Shown here piece by piece: positions 49,700-57,555 of a stretch of 64,000 bases of DNA. Origin of the DNA: JAGNDO01 sp963704975. GTDB taxonomy: Bacteria > Chloroflexota > Anaerolineae > Caldilineales > Caldilineaceae. The notes under the pieces were generated by a model. That model had not been told where the DNA came from. It made no database searches and saw only the letters and a program-made list of their open reading frames with translations. The DNA lies in contig CAVPIK010000022.1 of the NCBI GenBank assembly GCA_963704975.1, positions 18,456-82,455 of the forward strand, written 5' to 3'. Numbering within the stretch: position 1 is the stretch's first letter; each line of letters starts with the position of its first letter. Position numbers and translations under genes: made by a program.

Positions 49700-52130
49700 T
49701 CAGGTCCGCCGACACGGTTTCGGCGTCCAGGGTGGCGGCGTGGGAGGTGGGGATATCGAAGAGGAGGGGGTTGCTGCCGTCCACGGTGGTGCAGCCCGCG
49801 GCCGTGGACATGGCATCCGTGGGATCGCAGGGGATGTCCGACAACATCTGCACGGTCCACACCATGCGCATCTTGTGGGGTTCGACCCACTCCGCTCCCG
49901 GCCCGCAGATAGGGGATGCGGGCGCGGAAGGCCACCCGGCATGCCGTCCTCCGGGTCGGTGACCAGAGAGAGGGGCACGTAGAGCTTGACCCCGTTGGGC
50001 GTGCCCATGGGCGTGCCGTCCACGGTGGTGGTGATGACGTTGATGTTGTAGGGGGCCAGGTCCTTGAGGGGCGGCAAATTGTAGCGGGAGAGATCTCGGC
50101 CGTCCGTGCCGCTGATGGTGATCTCCAGGTTGGGGGTGAGGCGCATGTCGCCGTAGTTGTCGCTGGCCCCGGCATCGCCCACGTTGTCGATGATATTTTG
50201 ATTCACCAGGGTTTGGGCGAAGGTGGCATTGTCCCAATCCTGGATCTGCCCCTTGCGGTCCGTCGGCCAATCCAGCACCGTATAGGCGTAGCGCAGATGG
50301 GTGTCATCAAAAGGACGCAGTTGCAGGTCCAAATAGGCCGGCATCCCCGGCGTCAGCCCCTTGAGGGTCACCTGCAAAGGGTTGTCGCCCGAATAGGAAA
50401 GATTGTTTTCCTTGGGTTTGACCGGGGTGAAGGGGGAAAGATCGATCCGGTCCAACACGCCGTCGCCGTCGTTGTCCGTGTCGTAGAGATCCGGCGTACC
50501 GTCGCCGTCCGTGTCCAAGACCCGATCCGGGTCGGGGCCCCGCTCCACCAGATCGGCCACGCCGTCACTGTTGCTGTCCGCGTTCACCGGATCTGAGTAC
50601 CACCAATTCCAGTCGGGATCGCCATAGCCCGTGATCTCGACCTTGTCCGTCAGGCCGTCGTTGTCGCTGTCCTCGTTCTTGGGGTCCGTACCCAGACCAA
50701 TTTCCTGAAAATCGGTGAGACCATCACCGTCCGTGTCCACATTGTTGGGGTTGGAAAACCAAACCTTGACCTCCACGCAGTCGTTGACCCCGTCGGCATC
50801 GCTGTCCGGATCATTGGTCTTGGTCGGCGGCACCAAGGCGTTTTCCTCGGCGTCGGAGAGGCCGTCGCCGTCCGTATCCAGCGCGCCGTTGGTGATGACA
50901 CACTCTGCGTCAACCGGCAGGGCCGCAGCCGCCTGGATGATCGAAGGGTTGACGGGGCCGACCTCAGCCACATTGTCCAGAGGGTTGGCCCGGGGATCAA
51001 AGGTATTCTCCGCAGAGATGGCGCGCAGGCTCTCGGCCACATCCACCCCGTATTGGGCATCGGCCCGCTCGGCGGCCAACACATTTTGCTGACCAAAGAA
51101 CTTCAGAATAGGCAAGGAATTCATCACCGGGGTCAGCACCAGCAGCAAGCTCATGCTGACGGCGATGATGGTCTCCACCAAGCGTTTGCGCCGGAACATG
51201 ATCAACGCCAGGGATCCGCCCAAGACGATGAACAGGGCGATGCTAAAACTAATATAGGGCGAGAGCATGGGCAACAAGAGGGCGGGCTGGGTCAAGAACG
51301 ACAGCACCGTCGCCCCGTTGCGCCCGTAGTCGTAGAAATTGGCCGTGATCTGGGCGGAGATCTGCTTGCCCTCCTGGGCGGGGAAGTGGAGGCGCAGGAT
51401 CTGGCGCAGGGGCAGGCCGTCCTCGCCGATCCACAGCTCGCCGTCCCCGGTCATCTGGGCCTGATAGTCGGAGACCGCAAGCTGCATGTTCAGGGGCAGC
51501 TCGCCGCTGGCGTGCATGGCCTCCTGCATCTGGTTTCGGCTAAAGAGGGCGAAGGCCGGGCCGTCCACGGTGAAGCCATAACGGGTATAGGTCAGGCCGT
51601 GGCTGCTCTCCGTGCCAATCGTCCGCACATCTTTCATGGCGGCCAGATAGGCCAGAAAATCCCCCTGGGGCGCGTAGCCGTCCGTAAAGCCGTCCACGCT
51701 CTGCCACGGGCCACTGCCCCGGCGCGCCTGGGTCTCGCCGTCGGCAATCTGCACATCCATCCCGCTCTCCGGGATCAGGATGCTGCCGCCATCGGCCAAG
51801 CTGTCGGTCCACACCCGCAGGGTCATGGACTGATCCCGCAGGTCCGTCTGCCCTTCCAGGTAAATCTGCTCCTGGACGCTGCGCCGACCCACGTTGGTCA
51901 GGGTCGCCTCGGGCACGGTGACCTGGATCACGTCACTGGTGAAGTGATAGGCCCCCTGATCCTTGGCCGCAAGCCAGGCCTGGGTGACCGTATCACGGGC
52001 AGACGGGTCCGGGGACGCGCCCAGCACCGGCTTGACGGTCAAGGCGATCAACGCCCCGGCGGCCAGCAGGCCCAGGAGAAAATAGAGGCGAAATTTGGCC
52101 ACAAATTGGCGAGCGGATCGAAAGGTCATG
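49700..52130 (-). CDS. Giant surface protein, N-terminal piece
   Basis: The chosen start is ATG 52130 (SD GGAG, MTFRSARQFVAKFRLYFLLG); an upstream extension to 52234 lacks an SD. A membrane anchor is followed by a LolA/LppX-like region (AWLAAKDQGAYHFTSDVIQV), two or three helices (SFSIALFIVLGGSLALIMFR, VETIIAVSMSLLLVLTPVMN) and TSP3-like calcium repeats (DTDGDGLSDAEENALVPPTK, DTDGDGLTDFQEIGLGTDPK, DSDNDGLTDKVEITGYGDPD, DTDGDGTPDLYDTDNDGDGV). Around 49935, 49900 and 49675 the reading shifts frame (RARIPYLRAG, EWVEPHKMRMVWTVQMLSDI) into the central piece. Together the pieces make about 3,760 residues. Confidence 0.7.
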
Positions 52131-52450
52131 GAAGTACTCCTTGGCAACAAAAAAATGGTCTTGACAAACCCACGCGGGGTGACAAGGCGGCAGGAGGGAT
52201 TAGGCAGGAATGCACAACCTTCCGCCGTGGACAAGATAATTCAAGCCAAGGCGGAAGGCTTCTGCGAGAAATAGGAGACTCTTAAAATCTGTGTGACTGA
52301 ACAACCGGAGGGATCAAAAACCCGAGGCGACAAAAATTCAGCGTCGATGATGGGGGGGGGTGGAGAATACCACGCAATGGGGATGCTGTCAACACACGTT
52401 TTTTGGGGTGGAGAATTCTTATTTGAAAAACTTACGCGGAAATTTAAGGT
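52131..52450. other. Upstream region of the giant surface gene
   Basis: No gene is seen. It is AT-richer than its surroundings (52260-52450), with a G9 run near 52353-52361. A promoter for the minus-strand giant gene must lie here, but no clear -35/-10 pair stands out. Confidence 0.3.
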
Positions 52451-53140
52451 TTACCCAGTTGGGGCGTAGAGCCAACTGTTGCCCTGTTTGCCCACGGTCT
52501 GGATCTGGCCCATCTCCCGCAGACAGTAGGCCATCTGCCCGGCCAGGCGGCGAGGTAACTTGGCCCATTTCGCCAGATCCGCCGTGGTGAAGGGGTCGGG
52601 CAGGCCAGCCGGGAGCAAGGCGGCCAAGTGGGCCGGTTCGGTGAAGGTGTGGCAGGCCACCACCGCCACCAGCCGCCGGTCGTGGATGATCCAGCCGCCC
52701 CGCCGCCATCCCCGCTTGCCCCCCTTGTCGTGGGCACGCCAGAACTCTTCGGCCTGCACCATCAGCACATCCAGCACCAAGTTGGGGTGGTCCAGCAATT
52801 GGGGGATGCCGACCAGCTCCTTGAAGACCATCTCCACCCGCCCAGCCTTGGGCGACTTGCGCCGGCTGAGAATCTCCCCGTCCTCGCTCACCTTGACCAC
52901 CCACTTCTCCTGCGCCACGGGATAGACCACCCGCACCCGATGGTCCGGCAGCAAGGCGGTCAACTTGGCCCGCATCTGGCCGAAGTTGGCGGTCTGCACC
53001 TCCACCAACTCCCCATCCGCCCGCACCAGATCGATCACATAGCCGCCCAGGGCCACCTCGGTCTGGTCGTCCGGCCCCGCATACCAAGCCTTCACCGCGG
53101 CATGGAGGGGGTTCTCGTTTAGGGAGCCAATGTTGTTCAT
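52451..53140 (-). CDS. Nuclease-like protein (PD-(D/E)xK-type, ExQ variant) with winged-helix tail
   Basis: 229 residues from ATG 53140, preceded by GGAGG. The N-terminal half reads NPLHAAVKAWYAGPDDQTEV and GGYVIDLVRADGELVEVQT: Glu28, Asp37 and Glu47-x-Gln49 have the spacing of a PD-(D/E)xK core in which Lys is replaced by Gln, as in Holliday-junction and some restriction-like enzymes. The second half has a winged-helix feel (PFTTADLAKWAKLPRRLAGQ, MAYCLREMGQIQTVGKQGNS). I do not know the family by name; nuclease activity is inference. Confidence 0.55.
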   Translation of the reverse strand: MNNIGSLNENPLHAAVKAWYAGPDDQTEVALGGYVIDLVRADGELVEVQTANFGQMRAKLTALLPDHRVRVVYPVAQEKWVVKVSEDGEILSRRKSPKAGRVEMVFKELVGIPQLLDHPNLVLDVLMVQAEEFWRAHDKGGKRGWRRGGWIIHDRRLVAVVACHTFTEPAHLAALLPAGLPDPFTTADLAKWAKLPRRLAGQMAYCLREMGQIQTVGKQGNSWLYAPTG

Positions 53141-53217
53141 ACGTCCTCCGGGCATGGGTCAAACGTGTCGACAAGCTCCCCAGAATTGGGGGGCGGGGGG
53201 CTGAAGCGTGTGCAACG

Positions 53218-54655
53218 CTAAGGGCCGCCATCGCCGGGCTGGGCCGGGCTCGGCAAGTCGACAAAGAACCCGCTGCCCTTGGACGCGCCGGGCGGCGGAC
53301 TTTCCGCCCAGATGCGCCCGCCGTGCAGAGTAACCAGTTGGCGGGCGATGGCCAACCCCAGCCCCGTGCCCCCAGTCTCCCGGCTGCGGGAGCGGTCCGA
53401 GCGGTAGAAGCGCTCGAAGATCAGGGGCAGATCTTCGGGCGGGATGCCTTCGCCGCTGTCCAGCACGGCGATCCCCAGGCCCTGGGGCGTTGACGCCAAA
53501 CGCACCTCCACCGTGCCCCCGGCGGGGGTATGACGCAAGGCATTGCCCAGCAGATTGCTCAACACCTGTTCCAACCGCTGACCATCGGCGTGGAGGGTGG
53601 GCAAGGTGGCCGGAGCGGTCAGGGTCACAGTCACATTGCGGGCCGTGGCCCCGGCATGGTGCATGGCCGCCACCCGCTGGGCCAGTTCGGCCACATCCAC
53701 CGGCCCCGGGTCCAGGCGGATCTGTCCGGCTTCGGCATTGGCCAGGGTGCGCAGATCTTCCACCAGCCGGGCCAGCAACGCGGTCTGCTCTTGGATGGGG
53801 GCCAGATTTTCCTGGGTGAGGGGAAAGATGCCGTCCTGCAAGGCTTCGACCGTGCCTTGGATGCCAGCCAAGGGGGTACGCAATTCGTGGGCCACATCGG
53901 CCATCAAGGCGCGACGCTGGGCCTCTTGGGCTTGCAGACTGGCGGACATGTGGTTGAAGGCCACGGCCAACGCCCCCAACTCGTCCCGACCGCCCACTGG
54001 CACAGAGACCGAGCGATCTCCCTGGGCGATCCGCTGGGCCGCCTCGGAGAGGGCCGACAAGGGGCGGGTGAGCTGGGTCACCAACAGCCCGGCCAAGAGC
54101 AAGGCCACCACCCCGGCCACCGCCCCAGCCAGCCACACGGCCTGAGTCACTGAGTCCAAAATGGCCGGATCTACAGTCCCGGCCATGGTCATCACCGGGC
54201 CATCCACCAACAGCGTCCCCACCCGCACACCCCCCGCCTCAATCGGCATCCCCTGGGCCAGGGTCGCCGCGGTCACCCGTCCGCTGGGCCGCCCGGTGCT
54301 GTCCGCCACCACCAGCCCCGCCTCATCCGCCACCAACAGACGCGCCCCGCCCATCATCCCAGCCGCCCATCATGCCGCCCATGCCGCTCCCCATCCCGTC
54401 CCCCATCCCGCCTGTAGCCGCGCTGCCCACCGCGCTGTCCAGCACCGTGTCCGCCTCTTGCCAGCCGCCGGTGCGGGTATAGCTTTCGGTCAAGCTCGTC
54501 AACAGGGCCGCAGGATCCAGCGAGCGTCCGTTGACCATGACATGGGAAAACTGGGTGGCGGCGCTGCGCCCGGCCACCCACACAGTGACCAAGATGCCCA
54601 CGGCGATCACCAGGACAAAGGCACTCATCAATCTGAACCAAAGACGGCCGGTCAT
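53218..54655 (-). CDS. Membrane sensor histidine kinase with Met/Gly-rich sensor loop, frameshifted
   Basis: ATG 54655 follows GGAG. TM1 is FVLVIAVGILVTVWVAGRSA; the extracytoplasmic loop of about 130 residues includes GGMGDGMGSGMGGMMGG. A shift in this repeat near 54355 joins MMGGARLLVADEAG. TM2 (AVWLAGAVAGVVALLLAGLL) leads to HAMP, HisKA (LMADVAHELRTPLAGIQGTV) and HATPase (NLLGNALRHTPAGGT, DSGEGIPPED, GGTGLGLAIARQL). Met-rich loops commonly bind Cu(I) or Ag(I), and the divergent gene encodes a Met/His-rich exported protein, so metal sensing is the best guess. It is 24 bases after the response regulator stop. Confidence 0.85.
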
Positions 54656-54679
54656 AGGAACTCCTCAGAAAGGGGTGGA

Positions 54680-55393
54680 TTACCCCGCAAAACGATAGCC
54701 CACGCCGTGGACGGTTTCGATAAAACGGCTGTGGCGGCCCGAATCGCCCAGCTTTTGGCGCAGGTTTTTGACGTGGGCGTCGATGGTGCGCTCGTAGGCC
54801 GAGACATCCCCGGCTGCATCGGTTTGGGTGATGTCCAGCAGGTCGCTTCGGCTAAAAGGACGACCGGGATGGGCCATGAAGTGGTGGAGCAAATCGAACT
54901 CCGTGCTGGTAAGATCCAGTCGGTCCCTGCCCAGATTGACCGTGCGATAGCCCGGATCCAGGCGCAGCTCCCCAGCTTGCAGAAGTTGAGCGGGCTGGGT
55001 TTGGGCGGCCAAGGCATCATAGCGGCGCAGGGCGGAGCGCACCCTGGCCACCAACTCCCGGGGGCTGAAGGGCTTGGTCATGTAGTCGTCCGCGCCCAAT
55101 TCCAAGCCGACCACCCGGTCGGTCTCCTCCACCCTGGCGGTGAGCATAAGCAGATAGACATTGGCGATGGCCGGGTCCGCCGAAGCGCGCAGACGGCGGG
55201 CGATCTCCAGCCCATCCAGCCCCGGCAGCATGAGGTCCAGCACCACCAGGGCCGGCTTCTCGGTCTGCACCAGGGCCAGACCGCTGGGACCGTCCCCCGC
55301 GCTGAGCACTCGATAGTCGGCCTGGGTCAAATAGCCCTCGACCACTTTGCGGATCTGGCGGTCGTCTTCGATCACCACAATGGTTCGTTGCAC
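54680..55393 (-). CDS. OmpR-family response regulator
   Basis: 237 residues from GTG 55393. Receiver domain with acidic pair VVIEDDRQ, phospho-Asp in LVVLDLMLPGLDG, Thr/Ser in LMLTARVEE and Lys in DDYMTKPFSPRELV. The C-terminal winged helix is of the OmpR/PhoB type (LDLTSTEFDLLHHFMAHPGR, RTIDAHVKNLRQKLGD, FIETVHGVGYRFAG). It works with the kinase encoded just downstream. Direct repeats TTCACA spaced 11 bases apart upstream of the divergent Met-rich gene fit binding by this class. Confidence 0.93.
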   Translation of the reverse strand: MQRTIVVIEDDRQIRKVVEGYLTQADYRVLSAGDGPSGLALVQTEKPALVVLDLMLPGLDGLEIARRLRASADPAIANVYLLMLTARVEETDRVVGLELGADDYMTKPFSPRELVARVRSALRRYDALAAQTQPAQLLQAGELRLDPGYRTVNLGRDRLDLTSTEFDLLHHFMAHPGRPFSRSDLLDITQTDAAGDVSAYERTIDAHVKNLRQKLGDSGRHSRFIETVHGVGYRFAG

Positions 55394-55415
55394 GGGTTCT
55401 GCCTTTCAACTCGGC

Positions 55416-55448
55416 AGAAGTTCGACTTTTGACAAAAGTCGAACTTCT
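55416..55448. repeat. 15-bp hairpin AGAAGTTCGACTTTT (copy 2)
   Basis: Same 15-bp arms as at 22037-22069, loop GAC. The loop creates TTGACA at 55429-55434, which could serve as a -35 box. Confidence 0.7.
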
Positions 55449-55559
55449 AAGGGCGGCCGCAGTCGGCCTGCCCACAGTATACCAGAGTTTTGTGGGGGAA
55501 AGATGCTGGGAATGGGTCCAAATTGTGGGCGACTGGCCGCACAACCTGCGCTTATTCGC

Positions 55560-55591
55560 TTCACATTTCCTTCACAACTGGGCGGTATGAT
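55560..55591 (+). promoter_or_regulatory. Activator-type promoter with 11-bp direct repeats
   Basis: TTCACATTTCC then TTCACAACTGG (11-base period), followed 10 bases after the second TTCACA... block by TATGAT (55586-55591). PhoB/OmpR-type regulators bind such 11-bp direct repeats in place of a -35 box. Confidence 0.5.
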
Positions 55592-55695
55592 GAAGACAAG
55601 CACAAACACACCCACCGTCACTGGACCGCCGGGTGTCGAAATGGATGCGGTTCACAAATCATCACCTGCAAAAAGATGCAGAAAGAGAGACTATC

Positions 55696-56106
55696 ATGAA
55701 TACACGAATCAAGTGGGTTTTGTCCATCGTCGCCGTCGTCGCCCTGTCTTTGGTTGTCTTTGTGGGCGCCGCCTTTGCCCAGGCCACCACGCCGGATGAC
55801 GGCACCCCCACCAATCCCCTGGTCCAGATGCAACAGTGGATGGAACAGAACCACGGCGAAGGCACCTGGGCCACCATGATCCAGCGCATGACCGAGACCC
55901 ACGGGGCCGAGTTCACCGGCGAGATGCTGCAAAACATGGCCACGGGCGAAAGCTGTCACGGTGACGGCGAATTCACCCCCGGCTCCATGATGGGTGAAGG
56001 GCTCAGCGGTCACGACATGATGGGCGAAATGATGGGCGAAGGGTTCAGCGGTCACAGCATGATGGGCGGCGGTTTCCGGGGCATGATGGGCGGGGCCAGC
56101 CGCTAA
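55696..56106 (+). CDS. Small exported Met/His-rich protein, probable metal binder
   Basis: 136 residues from ATG 55696. The signal peptide MNTRIKWVLSIVAVVALSLV continues to a cleavage site after AFA. The mature part is helical (PLVQMQQWMEQNHGEGTWAT, ETHGAEFTGEMLQNMATGES) with one CHGDGEF, and ends in repeats: GLSGHDMMGEMMGEGFSG, then HSMMGGGFRGMMGGASR. His-x-Met-Met clusters fit Cu(I)/Ag(I) binding. The MMGG motif is shared with the sensor loop of the divergent kinase. It has its own terminator. It may act as a periplasmic or cell-surface metal sponge; not proven. Confidence 0.7.
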   Translation: MNTRIKWVLSIVAVVALSLVVFVGAAFAQATTPDDGTPTNPLVQMQQWMEQNHGEGTWATMIQRMTETHGAEFTGEMLQNMATGESCHGDGEFTPGSMMGEGLSGHDMMGEMMGEGFSGHSMMGGGFRGMMGGASR

Positions 56107-56123
56107 CAAACAGCGCGATTGAG

Positions 56124-56176
56124 AAAAAAATGGGTGGGATGGCGAGCGCATGGCTCACCATCCCACCCATTTTTTT
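56124..56176. terminator. Bidirectional terminator after the Met-rich gene
   Basis: AAAAAAATGGGTGGGATGG pairs exactly with CCATCCCACCCATTTTTTT; an inner GAGC/GCTC pair extends it. The genes on both sides converge. Confidence 0.88.
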
Positions 56177-56248
56177 GTTATACCGAGGCATAGGGCCGGT
56201 CATCAGTCGTTGAGCGAGGAAGATACGGCGGACAGAGCAGGTCCAGGC

Positions 56249-56650
56249 CTACACATTCCCAATCAAATAGAAAAGGTACATACCCGTGATCGGGGTGCCG
56301 TCCGCCTTGCGCAGGACCGCATCGAGGCGGCCCAGAAGCAGTCGATCGATCATGAACGTAATCTGCCGCATCTCTTCTTCCGTGTCCGTGCCCGAGTAGT
56401 AGTCGGTGATGCGGTTGGCATAGGCCTGGTCTATCCGTGCGCCTCCCCCTTCCTCTTCAGTCAGATGCAGCAGAAAGATCGGGATGGGGCCCCAGGTGCG
56501 AAAGAAGGCGAGCCAATCGTCCTCAAACACGAGGCCCCACTTGACATCCATATCGTGGGCATTGAAGCCTTGTTTGATCAACGCATATTCTTCTGGGGTG
56601 AACGTGCGCTGCATGGGCAGGTCTGTGCGTTGGGAAAGTTGGTCGAGCAT
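56249..56650 (-). CDS. Unrecognised small soluble protein
   Basis: 133 residues from ATG 56650 with AAGGAG before it: MLDQLSQRTDLPMQRTFTPE, then EDDWLAFFRTWGPIPIFLLH, TDTEEEMRQITFMIDRLLLG and ADGTPITGMYLFYLIGNV. It looks like a compact alpha/beta protein without signal or membrane segment. I do not recognise its family. It lies 36 bases downstream of the epimerase gene on the same strand. Confidence 0.65.
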   Translation of the reverse strand: MLDQLSQRTDLPMQRTFTPEEYALIKQGFNAHDMDVKWGLVFEDDWLAFFRTWGPIPIFLLHLTEEEGGGARIDQAYANRITDYYSGTDTEEEMRQITFMIDRLLLGRLDAVLRKADGTPITGMYLFYLIGNV

Positions 56651-56685
56651 GGGGTGTCTCCTTTTTGGGGAAATCAGAACATAGT

Positions 56686-57555
56686 TCAGGTCGTTACCAC
56701 CTCGGCCACAGTCTGCTGCCAGGTGCGGGAGGGGTGGAAGTCCAGGTGGGCGCGCAGACGGCTGTCGTCGTAGCGCCAGGATTGGGCGTAGAAGCGCATG
56801 GCCTGACGGGTCTCCTCGTCCATCTCGGCCAGGGGACGGTGGACGAGGGTGCAGTCCGACCCGGTGAGCCGGATCACCTCGGCCACCAGATCGTGCCAGA
56901 CGAAGTGGCCGGCCAGGACGTTCATGGCCCCGCCCAGGGGATGGGCCAGACACTCGGCCACGATCCAGGCCAGATCCCGGGCGTCGATCCAGGCGTCCCG
57001 GTATTGGGACCACTCGGCCTCGTCCCCACCGGGGAGCAGGACCGTGTCGCCCTGGATGCGGGCGGTCAGCCGCCGCCGGGCCTTGGGATGGGGTGCCCAG
57101 ATGTGGGGAGCGCGCAGACTGGTGAAGTCCGTGCGGCCTTGGGCGGCCAGCAACCCTTCGCTCACCACCTTGCCGTGGGCGTAGTCGTTGTCCGTGTCGT
57201 CCAGGGGTGTCTCCTCGCTGATCAGGGGCGCGCTGCTTAGGCCATAGACATCCAGGCTGCTGAAGAAGACGAAGGGACCGTCCCGCCAGCCGTCCAGCAG
57301 GGCTTGCATGGCGGCGATGTCCACCGCCGAGTCGGTGAAGGTGCAGGCGGCATGCACGATGCCCGTCACCCCCTCACACGCCCGGCGCAGGGAGTCCGGG
57401 TCGGAGAGGTCGCCGATGGCCACCTCCACCCCCAACGCCGCCAGCTTGGGGGCCGATTCGGCCCGAGCCAGCGCCCGCACGGGCAGGTTGCGCCGTTGAA
57501 GTTCATGGATGACGTAGCTGCCGGATAGGCCGGTGCCGCCGGTGATGAGGATCAT
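56686..57555 (-). CDS. NAD(P)-dependent epimerase/dehydratase
   Basis: 289 residues from ATG 57555: MILITGGTGLSGSYVIHELQ carries the Rossmann motif TGGTGxxG. GDLSDPDSLRRACEGVTGIV, FVFFSSLDVYGLSSAPLISE (catalytic Ser/Tyr region) and DNDYAHGKVVSEGLLAAQG, where YxxxK reads Y-A-H-G-K, place it in the extended SDR family. Substrate unknown (sugar nucleotide or other). The preceding TPR protein probably overlaps its start by about 50 bases. Confidence 0.85.
   Translation of the reverse strand: MILITGGTGLSGSYVIHELQRRNLPVRALARAESAPKLAALGVEVAIGDLSDPDSLRRACEGVTGIVHAACTFTDSAVDIAAMQALLDGWRDGPFVFFSSLDVYGLSSAPLISEETPLDDTDNDYAHGKVVSEGLLAAQGRTDFTSLRAPHIWAPHPKARRRLTARIQGDTVLLPGGDEAEWSQYRDAWIDARDLAWIVAECLAHPLGGAMNVLAGHFVWHDLVAEVIRLTGSDCTLVHRPLAEMDEETRQAMRFYAQSWRYDDSRLRAHLDFHPSRTWQQTVAEVVTT

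Larger units (their letters stand above)
55394..55695. other. Divergent regulatory region of the two-component system and the Met-rich gene
   Basis: No gene is seen. It holds the dispersed 15-bp hairpin (55416-55448), the TTCACA direct repeats with -10 box (55560-55591) and about 100 bases of leader for the Met-rich gene. Confidence 0.5.

Noticed and set aside
40829..52130. Treating the pieces of the giant surface gene as separate genes
   Set aside because: Junctions fall inside domains, no piece after the first has a start with an SD, and sense passes directly from one frame to the next.
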